DNA of 64,000 bases from Tepidiforma bonchosmolovskayae. GTDB taxonomy: Bacteria; Chloroflexota; Dehalococcoidia; Tepidiformales; Tepidiformaceae. Positions 1 to 6,608 of the stretch are shown here, one piece after another. The DNA lies in contig NZ_CP042829.1 in assembly GCF_008838325.1 (NCBI RefSeq), forward strand, positions 1,426,001-1,490,000, given 5' to 3'. The notes below the pieces were generated by a model that saw only the letters and a program-made list of their open reading frames with translations, searched no databases and was not told where the DNA came from. Each line of letters starts with the position of its first letter. The stretch's first letter is position 1. The position numbers and the translations under genes are program-made.

Positions 1-2
1 TC

Positions 3-563
3 ACCCACACCTACTGCCTCGGTGGCCTCTCCTTCTTTATGTTCCTCGGGCTCACGGTCACCGGCATCCTGCTGATGTTCTACTACGTGCCCTCCGTCGA
101 ACGGGCCTACCTCGATATCCAGAACATCACCACCACCGTCCAGTTCGGCCAGCTGATGCGCAACATGCACCGCTGGATGGCCCACGCCATGGTCATCCTC
201 GTCTTCCTCCACATGATGCGCGTCTTCTACACCGGCGCCTATAAACCGCCGCGCGAATTCAACTGGGTCGTCGGCGTCATCCTCCTGGTCCTCACCTTCC
301 TCCTCAGCTTCACCGGCTACCTCCTCCCGTGGGACCAGCTCGCCTTCTGGGCCATCACCGTCGGCTCCGAAATCGCCGGCTCCGCCCCCGTCCTCGGCCC
401 GAAGACCCGCTTCTGGATGCTCGGCGGCTTCGAAGTCGGCCCTAACGCCCTCATCCGCTTCTACACGCTCCACGTCATCGGCCTGCCGCTGCTCGCCGCC
501 ATCTTCATGGCCGTCCACTTCTGGCGCATCCGCCGCGACGGCGGTCTCGCCCGGCCGCTCTAG
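3..563 (+). CDS. petB: Cytochrome b, N-terminal (b6-type) subunit, 5'-truncated by window
   Basis: Membrane di-heme subunit of a quinol:electron-acceptor oxidoreductase (cytochrome bc/b6f family). The reading frame is open to the window edge, so the true start lies upstream; the visible part begins in helix I ([10 protein letters not shown]). Four hydrophobic segments are seen. Paired heme histidines are visible in helix II (HRWMAH...FLH, 14 residues apart) and helix IV (HVIGL...VHF, 15 apart); 15 in helix IV is the b6 rather than the mitochondrial-b spacing. The gene stops before helices V-VIII, which are encoded by the next gene, as in b6f. It is the first visible gene of a four-gene electron-transfer operon. 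Confidence 0.93.
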   Translation, partial: THTYCLGGLSFFMFLGLTVTGILLMFYYVPSVERAYLDIQNITTTVQFGQLMRNMHRWMAHAMVILVFLHMMRVFYTGAYKPPREFNWVVGVILLVLTFLLSFTGYLLPWDQLAFWAITVGSEIAGSAPVLGPKTRFWMLGGFEVGPNALIRFYTLHVIGLPLLAAIFMAVHFWRIRRDGGLARPL

Positions 564-599
564 GCCCGGGCTTCACACCAGGTTGAGAGAGGGGAACGC

Positions 600-1490
600 A
601 TGGCAACCGCAGTCGTAGCCCGCCCCGTCGCGCGCCCGCAGCCCCGCGCGCGTGACGAAGAGGTCCTCGTCTGGCCCGACCTTATCTTCATCGAATTCAT
701 CTCGGCGCTCGTCTTCACGGTCGGTCTCCTCATCCTGTCGACCTTCATGAACGCGCCGCTCCTCGACCAGGCGAACCCCGACGTCACCCCCAACCCCTCC
801 AAGGCGCCGTGGTACCTCCTCAACCTGCAGGAGCTCCTCCTCCACATGAACGCGGCCATGGCCGGCATCATCGTGCCGACCGTCTGGCTCATCCTCCTCG
901 CCGCGTTCCCCTACTTCGACCGCGATAACGAAGGCCAGGGCGCCTGGTTCGCCACCGAAAACGCCTGGCGCATCACCATCATCTCCGGCATCGTCGCCTT
1001 CGTCGGCACCTGGCTCCTCATCCTCTGGGACACCGGCAAGATCGCCTACTTCCTCCATTCGTGGTTCGGGCTCTCCGGCGGCGATACCCTCCGCTTCCTC
1101 GAGAACGTCCGCTCCATGCAGTCGCAGCTCCCGTGGCCCGAATGGTCGCGCAGCATCACCTACCTCCCCTTCGAGCTGCGCATCCTCGATGGCACCGGCC
1201 GCGGCGGCCCGACCACCTTCCAGCATCTCGACTTCCCCGGCTGGCTCGTCGAACAGGCGATTCCGATCACCGCCCTCGTTGGCCTTCCCAGCCTGCTCAT
1301 CTACTCCCTCTGGCGCTCCGGGCTTGTCGTCAGCCGCCGCGATGCGCTTCTTGCGCTCTTCACCGGCTTCGTCGTCGTCTTCGGCGTTCTCACCCTGGTG
1401 GGCACGGCGTTCCGCGGCCAGGGCCAGGAGCTCGTCATGCCCTGGCAGCTCAAGGTGAGCGAAGGCATCCCGGGGCAGGAGGCACACTGA
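600..1490 (+). CDS. petD: Cytochrome b C-terminal domain subunit (subunit IV-like)
   Basis: Carries the C-terminal helices of cytochrome b that form part of the quinol-oxidation site. After an Ala/Arg-rich cytoplasmic tail of about 25 residues come a hydrophobic segment and the Qo motif region [19 protein letters not shown], in which PEWY is replaced by APWY, as I recall for menaquinol-oxidising Gram-positive complexes. Further hydrophobic segments lie at about residues 85-105, 120-140 and 215-275. At 296 residues it is longer than plastid subunit IV. The ATG follows a purine-rich stretch (gagagggg) 4-11 nt upstream. It lies 36 bp after the b6-type gene and is followed at 1 bp by the Rieske gene. 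Confidence 0.88.
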   Translation: MATAVVARPVARPQPRARDEEVLVWPDLIFIEFISALVFTVGLLILSTFMNAPLLDQANPDVTPNPSKAPWYLLNLQELLLHMNAAMAGIIVPTVWLILLAAFPYFDRDNEGQGAWFATENAWRITIISGIVAFVGTWLLILWDTGKIAYFLHSWFGLSGGDTLRFLENVRSMQSQLPWPEWSRSITYLPFELRILDGTGRGGPTTFQHLDFPGWLVEQAIPITALVGLPSLLIYSLWRSGLVVSRRDALLALFTGFVVVFGVLTLVGTAFRGQGQELVMPWQLKVSEGIPGQEAH

Positions 1491-1491
1491 C

Positions 1492-2100
1492 ATGGCACAG
1501 GCTCAATCCGCTCCCCGTGCGACCGGGCGCATCGAGCGCGCCCGCCAGATCGAAGCCCGCAAACTCGCGCGCCGCTCCTTCCTCCGGGTCAGCGCCTTCT
1601 CCGGCCTCGCCCTCTTCACCGGGGGGCTGCTCGCCTCCTTCCTTGGGTTCTTCAACCTCCGGAAGCCGACCGGCTTCGGCGGTACCGTCACCGTCACCGC
1701 CGACCGCATCCCCCGCCCCGGCGCCGACCCGGTCCGCATCCCCGAGGGCAAGTTCTGGCTCGTCAACTTGAACGGCCCGGAGGGCGACGTCCTCCAGGTC
1801 GGCGGCACCGGCGGCATCCTCGCGCTCTACTGGAAGTGCCCCCACCTCGGCTGCACCGTCCCGTGGAACCCCGCGTTCAACGGCGCCACCGTCAACTTCC
1901 CCGGCATCATCGGCTGGTTCCGCTGCCCCTGCCATGGCTCGACCTACTCCAAGGCCGGGGTCCGCGTCTTCGGCCCCGCGCCGCGTCCGATGGACACCAT
2001 GGCCATCAAGGTGAATGGTGACGGCTCGGTGAGCGTCAACACCGGCCAGATCACCGCGGGCGCGATCGATAACCCCCTCCGCGCTATCCCCTACTCCTGA
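1492..2100 (+). CDS. petC: Rieske [2Fe-2S] protein of the cytochrome bc complex
   Basis: High-potential iron-sulfur subunit that takes an electron from quinol and passes it to the c-type or copper acceptor. A twin-arginine motif RRSFLR (residues 27-32) precedes a transmembrane anchor at about 33-54, so Tat-dependent insertion is expected. Both Rieske boxes are intact: CPHLGC (C116, H118, C121) and CPCHGS (C145, C147, H148); the two outer Cys form the structural disulfide and the other Cys/His bind the cluster. Its start lies 1 bp after the preceding stop codon, so the genes are translationally linked. The neighbour downstream is the probable electron acceptor. Confidence 0.95.
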   Translation: MAQAQSAPRATGRIERARQIEARKLARRSFLRVSAFSGLALFTGGLLASFLGFFNLRKPTGFGGTVTVTADRIPRPGADPVRIPEGKFWLVNLNGPEGDVLQVGGTGGILALYWKCPHLGCTVPWNPAFNGATVNFPGIIGWFRCPCHGSTYSKAGVRVFGPAPRPMDTMAIKVNGDGSVSVNTGQITAGAIDNPLRAIPYS

Positions 2101-2116
2101 CCCCGAGGAGGTTCGA

Positions 2117-3967
2117 TTGAACACCCAGAAGCAGATCATCCTGATCGTCGCCCTCCTCTTCATGACCGTGGGCGGCTGCGCGGCCTACGCCGCCATCGAC
2201 CTCCCCGTGCGCGCCGATTCCCAGTCGCAGTGGACGCTCGACCAGTCCCGCGAGCGCGGCGCCCTCCTCTACGCCAACAACTGCCGCACGTGCCACGGCA
2301 ACCGCGGGGAAGGCGGCGTCGGCCTGCCCCTCGATACGCCCGAGCTCAAGAACCAGGACCCCCTCGTCCTCGCCGCCAACAAGGCGATGATCCGCCGCAC
2401 CCTCTACTGCGGCCGTGCCGGCACCCGGATGCCTGCCTGGCTCAACACCAACGGCGGCTCCCTCAATGCCATCCAGATCGAGCACCTCATTAACCTCATC
2501 ACTGCGCCCGAAGACACCGAAGTCGACGGCGTCCCGACCTCGAAGTGGTGGCTCGAAGCTGAGCATTTTGCCCACAACCTGAACACTGAACTCTCGGCCC
2601 TCGTGGGCGGCGATACGCTCTCCACCATCGCGAAGGCCCACGGCATCGGCTACCGCGAAATCTTCGCAGCCAACGGCAACCGGAACGTCGACGAAATCCT
2701 TCCGAAGAACACCCGCGTCCAAATCCCCGGTTTCAAGGCCCGCCCGGATGGCTACATCTACACCGTCTACAAAGACAACGAAACGCTCCGCAAAATCGCC
2801 GACAGCCAGCTCGTCGGCCCGGTCATCATCGCCGACCTCAACGGGCTGAAGTACACCTTCGAAGAGAAGCGCGGCGTCGCTACCCTGCAGCTTCTCACCG
2901 AGGATGGCAAGCCCCGCGCCGGCCTCTTCCCCGGCGAGACGCTCAAGCTCCCCGAAGGCGCCACCTATATCGTGGCCGCCGGTGATACGCCTGCATCCAT
3001 CGCCCAGCAGCACGGCATCGCCGTCGCCGACCTCCGCCGCCTCAACCCGACGATCTTCCAGGGCGTCAACGATACCGATCCCCTGGAGCACCGCCGGCAG
3101 CTCAACCTGCCCAGCCTCGTCTACGTGGCGCGCGAAGGGGACACCCTCCAGTCCATCGCGGAAGCGCACGGCATCAAGGACGTCGTCGGCCTCGCCCAGC
3201 TGAACAACCTCGACGCCGGCGCCCCGGTCGTCAACCCGGGCCAGGAGATTCGCCTCCCGAGCGGTACCCGGTACATCGTCGGCCTCGCCGATACCTGGGA
3301 ATCCGTGGCCCGCAGCCACAAGACCACCGCCGCCGAACTCGCCCGCGCCAACGGCGGAGACCCGGCCACCCCGCTCAGCCAGGATGTCGTCCTCCAGCTG
3401 CCGAAGATCGACCGCTACACGGTCCGGGGCCAGACCCTCGAGGAGGTGGCGAAGGGCTTCGCCAACGTCACCGCCGCCACCCTCGCCGAAGCGAACGGCA
3501 TCCAGCCGAACTCCATCCTTGCCATCGGCACGACCCTGAAACTCCCGGATTCCGCCTGGGGCACCGCGCCGCCCGATGCCATCAACCCCGGCACCGCCTG
3601 CGTCCAGTACGCCGTCCCCAACGCCGTCTTCCAGACGCTCCCCGGCCTCGGCACGCCCGTCAGCGTGAAGAAGCCGGAGAACTTCAGCACCGACGTCCGC
3701 TTTGAGGCCCACGCCAACGACTGGACCATCGTCGCCGACGGCCAGGCCCAGCAGCCCAACCTCGGCGGCGTGAAGGTGAAGCCCGGCACCACCATCACCT
3801 TCACCTCCATCGTCGGCCTGCACAACATCGTCTTCAACGGCGAAGTCCAGGGCGCCGATCTCAAGCAGGGCGACACCCGCCAGATCACCATGAACACCCC
3901 CGGCGAGTACAAGGTCACCTGCGACTACCACCCGCCCATGCTCGGCTACATCTGGGTGGAGCAGTAG
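2117..3967 (+). CDS. Cytochrome c - LysM repeats - cupredoxin fusion protein
   Basis: Predicted exported electron carrier of 616 residues. An N-terminal hydrophobic segment (7-25, ending VGGCAA, a possible lipobox) is followed by a class I cytochrome c domain with CRTCH (C56, C59, H60) and a candidate axial Met at M105. Residues 158-476 hold about six LysM-like repeats (for example GDTLSTIAKAHGI and GDTLQSIAEAHGI), a fold that binds peptidoglycan or other N-acetylglucosamine polymers. The C-terminus (about 525-616) is a cupredoxin with ligands H569, C602, H605 and M608; the C-x2-H-x2-M spacing matches amicyanin. The start is TTG, with GAGGAGG 5 nt upstream. It ends the bc operon, so it probably accepts electrons from the Rieske protein while held in the wall. 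The function as a unit is inference. Confidence 0.85.
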   Translation: MNTQKQIILIVALLFMTVGGCAAYAAIDLPVRADSQSQWTLDQSRERGALLYANNCRTCHGNRGEGGVGLPLDTPELKNQDPLVLAANKAMIRRTLYCGRAGTRMPAWLNTNGGSLNAIQIEHLINLITAPEDTEVDGVPTSKWWLEAEHFAHNLNTELSALVGGDTLSTIAKAHGIGYREIFAANGNRNVDEILPKNTRVQIPGFKARPDGYIYTVYKDNETLRKIADSQLVGPVIIADLNGLKYTFEEKRGVATLQLLTEDGKPRAGLFPGETLKLPEGATYIVAAGDTPASIAQQHGIAVADLRRLNPTIFQGVNDTDPLEHRRQLNLPSLVYVAREGDTLQSIAEAHGIKDVVGLAQLNNLDAGAPVVNPGQEIRLPSGTRYIVGLADTWESVARSHKTTAAELARANGGDPATPLSQDVVLQLPKIDRYTVRGQTLEEVAKGFANVTAATLAEANGIQPNSILAIGTTLKLPDSAWGTAPPDAINPGTACVQYAVPNAVFQTLPGLGTPVSVKKPENFSTDVRFEAHANDWTIVADGQAQQPNLGGVKVKPGTTITFTSIVGLHNIVFNGEVQGADLKQGDTRQITMNTPGEYKVTCDYHPPMLGYIWVEQ

Positions 3968-3989
3968 CACCTCCCGTCCGGCTGAATGC

Positions 3990-4016
3990 GAAAGGGGCCT
4001 CCCCGAGGCCCCTTTC
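3990..4016 (+). terminator. Hairpin terminator after the bc operon
   Basis: A perfect 11-bp inverted repeat (GAAAGGGGCCT / AGGCCCCTTTC) with loop CCCCG lies 23 bp after the stop codon. Only a short T-containing tail follows (CGTTTG), so termination would rest mainly on the stem. Confidence 0.8.
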
Positions 4017-4106
4017 CGTTTGACCGCCGCATCCCCGCTCCGTACGATCCGGGCGAACTATCGCGCCCGCGCGCAGATCTCCAAATCAGGAACAGGGGTA
4101 GAAGGG

Positions 4107-4409
4107 ATGGCAGCAGCCCAGACAGGCAAGCGCTACGTCGTGCCCGGCGGCGTCGCAGAATTCATCGTCACCAAAGGCGGCAACGGCGAACTCCGCTGCG
4201 GCGACGTGCCCATGCAGATCCGCGGCCAGGAAGATCCGAACGTCACCGTCGATACCACCGGCATGGAAGTCGTCCAGCTCGGCAAGCGGTACCGCGACGA
4301 ACAGACCGGCATCGAGGTCCTCGTGGTCAAGCCCGGTCCGTGCGCGCTCAACGTCGACGGCCGGCCGATGGAGCTCCTCCAGCCGAAGGTCCTCCCCTCG
4401 GCCGACTGA
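4107..4409 (+). CDS. Small desulforedoxin-like tandem protein lacking metal cysteines
   Basis: A 100-residue cytosolic protein of unknown role. It contains two copies of one motif, GKRYVVPGGVAEFIVTKGG...CGDVPM (about residues 7-39) and GKRYRDEQTGIEVLVVKPG...DGRPM (about 61-91). The pattern resembles desulforedoxin (Y-x-C-x2-C-G ... L-x-C-C-G-x2-M), but the CxxC pair is VPGG or DEQT here and the CC pair is CG or VD, so rubredoxin-type iron binding is unlikely. The ATG at 4107 is chosen because it follows gtagaaggg and excludes an unconserved N-terminal extension. The family assignment comes from pattern recognition and is moderately sure. Confidence 0.7.
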   Translation: MAAAQTGKRYVVPGGVAEFIVTKGGNGELRCGDVPMQIRGQEDPNVTVDTTGMEVVQLGKRYRDEQTGIEVLVVKPGPCALNVDGRPMELLQPKVLPSAD

Positions 4410-4432
4410 CCGCGTCCAAACCGCACAACCGC

Positions 4433-4438
4433 TACCAT
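4433..4438 (+). promoter_or_regulatory. -10 hexamer TACCAT upstream of the DUF1992 gene
   Basis: TACCAT is the -10 form seen repeatedly in this window. Here it gives a leader of about 40 nt before the ATG at 4486 rather than a leaderless message; the predicted transcript starts within the hairpin described next. Confidence 0.4.
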
Positions 4439-4441
4439 CAG

Positions 4442-4465
4442 GTGGCCCGCTTCCCGGCGGGCCAC
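4442..4465 (+). other. GC-rich hairpin in the gap before the DUF1992 gene
   Basis: Perfect 9-bp stem GTGGCCCGC / GCGGGCCAC with a 6-nt loop. It could terminate the preceding small gene or structure the DUF1992 leader; the sequence does not decide which. Confidence 0.5.
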
Positions 4466-4485
4466 TCCCGTTTCCGGGCACCCGT

Positions 4486-4950
4486 ATGTCCCTCGAAAAG
4501 GCCATCGAATCGCAAATCCAGGAGGCCATGGCCGCCGGCCTCTTCGATAACCTCCCCGGCGCCGGGAAGCCGCTCCGCTTCGACGGCAACGAAAACGACC
4601 CGAACTGGCTCGGCCACCACATCCTCAAAAACGCGGGCGTCCTCCCCGAGTGGCTCAACCTCGCCCGCGAGATCGAGCGCGCCCTCGAACGCCTCGGCGG
4701 CATCGACGATGCCCACCGCCGGCTTTGCGAACAGGCCGCCGCCACCGGCGATTGGAACGGCCACCGCCTCGCCATCCTCCACGCCCGCCAGCGGTACGAA
4801 ACGCTCGCCCGCGAAATCCGCCGCATGCAGGACCGGTTCAACCTCGACGCCCCCGGCATCCGCAGCGAGCGGCCCGCCATCTGGGTCGAATACCACCTCG
4901 AACGGCTCGACGCCCGCATCCCCGAGAGCCAGCGCCAGCTGTTCGCCTGA
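4486..4950 (+). CDS. DUF1992 domain protein (DnaJ-C28-like)
   Basis: A 154-residue protein of the DUF1992 family, the conserved part of eukaryotic DNAJC28 without a J domain. The diagnostic N-terminus is present (IESQIQEAMAAGLFDNLPGAGKPL), followed by a mostly helical region with the conserved NVLPEWL-like stretch (here AGVLPEWLNL) and a repeated Arg/Glu helical pattern. No signal peptide or membrane segment is seen. The biochemical function of the bacterial family is unknown. It sits ahead of rpsU and yqeY on the same strand, separated by about 80 bp. Confidence 0.88.
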   Translation: MSLEKAIESQIQEAMAAGLFDNLPGAGKPLRFDGNENDPNWLGHHILKNAGVLPEWLNLAREIERALERLGGIDDAHRRLCEQAAATGDWNGHRLAILHARQRYETLAREIRRMQDRFNLDAPGIRSERPAIWVEYHLERLDARIPESQRQLFA

Positions 4951-5029
4951 GCCGCCGGCCCCGTGGTACCATAAGCGATGCGCCGCTGCGCGCAGCCATC
5001 CCAACCAGAAGGCGAGGTGAGAGCCGCTC

Positions 5030-5245
5030 TTGTCCGAAGTCATCGTTGCCGAAGGCGAGCCGTTTGAAGTAGCCCTCAAGCGCTTCAACAAGCGCGTCCA
5101 GCAGGACGGCATCCTTTCCGAAGCGCGCCGCCGTGAGCACTACGAAAAGCCCAGCGTCAAGCGCAAGAAGAAGGAAGCCGCGCGCCTTCGCAAACTCCGC
5201 AAGAAGCAGCTTCGCAGCGAAGCCCGAGCCGCAGCCCGGCGCTGA
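5030..5245 (+). CDS. rpsU: 30S ribosomal protein S21
   Basis: Small-subunit ribosomal protein of 71 residues, the normal family length. The sequence opens with [18 protein letters not shown] and ends in the Lys/Arg-rich tail typical of S21 ([14 protein letters not shown]). The start is TTG at 5030, preceded by ggcgaggtgagag; no other start is in frame at a suitable place. In many bacteria rpsU is next to yqeY, and that pairing is kept here with a hairpin in between. Confidence 0.95.
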   Translation: MSEVIVAEGEPFEVALKRFNKRVQQDGILSEARRREHYEKPSVKRKKKEAARLRKLRKKQLRSEARAAARR

Positions 5246-5279
5246 GCCGCCTCGCAGCATCCGCAACCACCACCACGAT

Positions 5280-5301
5280 GGCCCGGCACCTTCGCCGGGC
5301 C
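5280..5301 (+). other. Hairpin between rpsU and yqeY
   Basis: Perfect 8-bp stem GGCCCGGC / GCCGGGCC with loop ACCTTC, 35 bp after the rpsU stop and 21 bp before the yqeY start. No T tract follows. It could partly terminate transcription or stabilise the rpsU 3' end, so that rpsU is expressed above yqeY. Confidence 0.55.
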
Positions 5302-5322
5302 GTCTCGATCTGGAGCACCGCC

Positions 5323-5820
5323 ATGTCCCTCCGCGACCGCATCCAGGCCGACCTCGCCGATGCCATGCGCACCCGCGACGAAACCCGCAAATCTACCCTC
5401 CGCATGCTCCTTTCCGCCATCAAAAACGCCGAAATCCGCACCCCGCCCGCCGGCGCCAGCGACGAAGAGCTCGCCCGCATGGCGGAACTCCCGCCCCTCG
5501 TGCTCGATGATGCCGCCGTCCTCGCCCTGATCCAGAAACAGATCAAGCAGCGGAAGGAGAGCATCGAGCAGTTCGCAAAGGCCGGCCGCCAGGACCTCGT
5601 CGAGAAGGAATCCGCCGAAGTCGCCGTCCTCGAAAGCTACCTCCCGCAGCAGGCCGGCCGCGACGAAATCGAAGCCGCCGCCCGCCGCGTCATCGCCGAA
5701 ACCGGCGCAAGCTCCCCGCGCGACCTCGGCAAAGTCATGCCCATCCTCACCAGGGAGTTCGCCGGCCGCGCTGACGGCCGCACCATCAACGAAATCGTCC
5801 GCAGCCTGCTCGGCAGCTGA
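5323..5820 (+). CDS. YqeY/GatB C-terminal-like domain protein
   Basis: A 165-residue YqeY-family protein. The whole sequence is the helical YqeY domain: N-terminal helical part (LRDRIQADLADAMRTRDETRKSTLRMLLSAIKN) and the C-terminal GatB-like tail domain (RDLGKVMPILTREFAGRADGRTINEIVRSLL), which in GatB recognises tRNA. No catalytic residues are known and the free-standing family has no agreed function. The start at 5323 is preferred over an upstream ATG because the family begins with MSLRDRI and GGAG lies 8 nt upstream. Confidence 0.9.
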   Translation: MSLRDRIQADLADAMRTRDETRKSTLRMLLSAIKNAEIRTPPAGASDEELARMAELPPLVLDDAAVLALIQKQIKQRKESIEQFAKAGRQDLVEKESAEVAVLESYLPQQAGRDEIEAAARRVIAETGASSPRDLGKVMPILTREFAGRADGRTINEIVRSLLGS

Positions 5821-5832
5821 GGCGCCCCGGCC

Positions 5833-6558
5833 ATGACCGTCCGCGCCGTCCTCTTCGACTGGGATGGCACCCTTGCCCGCGAGGGCCTCGGCGGTGTCCC
5901 TGCCGCCTGCGCCGCTGTCGCCGACTACGCGGCCCGCAATCTCGGCGTCGACGCCCGCCCCGCCGATGTCGAGCGCGCCTTCGCCGCCGTCCTCCCGCAC
6001 CGCGCCCCCGACGACGGCGACCGCGCCCCCGAGATCTGCGGCATCCTCGGCCAGGCGTTCACCTGGCTCGGCTGGCCGGCGTCCGCCGGCGACGTTGAAG
6101 CCGCCGCCCGTCTTTTCTTCGAAACTGCCTGCCGCGGCCAGCACATCTACGACGATGCCCGCGCCGTCCTCGCCTCCCTCAAGTACCGCGGCTACCGCGT
6201 CGGCGTCGTCACCAACTCCATCTTCGCCGCCGACTACTGGCGGCCCCTGGTCAACGGCCTCGGCCTCGCCGGCTACCTCGAAACCTTCGTCTCCTCCGCC
6301 GATGTCGGCCTCGCCAAGCCGAATCCCGCGCCCTTCCGCCGCGCCCTGGCCGACCTCGGCATCCCGCCCCACGAAGCGATCTTCGTCGGTGATACCCCGG
6401 CCACCGATATCGCCGGGGCGCGCGCCGCCGGCCTCCGCGCCATCCTCATCGACCGCCGGGGCCGCCGCCGCGAGGCCGCCGGCTACCTCGTCATCGAGCG
6501 GCTCAGCGCCCTCGCCGACGTCCTCGGCGAAGGGCTCTCCCCCCTCGCCGGGCCGTAG
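5833..6558 (+). CDS. HAD-superfamily hydrolase
   Basis: Phosphatase-type HAD protein of 241 residues. Motif I is FDWDGTL (D9, D11), motif II is VVTNS, the motif III lysine is in LAKPNPAPF, and motif IV is FVGDTPATDIAGA. A helical cap lies at about residues 25-105. The arrangement fits phosphoglycolate phosphatase or pyrophosphatase-like (subfamily IA) enzymes; the substrate cannot be read from the sequence. It starts 12 bp after yqeY and has no clear Shine-Dalgarno site, so it is probably co-transcribed. Confidence 0.88.
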   Translation: MTVRAVLFDWDGTLAREGLGGVPAACAAVADYAARNLGVDARPADVERAFAAVLPHRAPDDGDRAPEICGILGQAFTWLGWPASAGDVEAAARLFFETACRGQHIYDDARAVLASLKYRGYRVGVVTNSIFAADYWRPLVNGLGLAGYLETFVSSADVGLAKPNPAPFRRALADLGIPPHEAIFVGDTPATDIAGARAAGLRAILIDRRGRRREAAGYLVIERLSALADVLGEGLSPLAGP

Positions 6559-6590
6559 ACCCCGGCGGCGGGCGCCCCATCCCGCTCTGG

Positions 6591-6596
6591 TATGCT
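6591..6596 (+). promoter_or_regulatory. -10 hexamer TATGCT before the PgpH-like gene
   Basis: TATGCT lies 12 nt before the ATG at 6609 and no Shine-Dalgarno sequence follows, so a leader of only about 5 nt is predicted. Confidence 0.45.
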
Positions 6597-6608
6597 GGGG
6601 TCACCACG

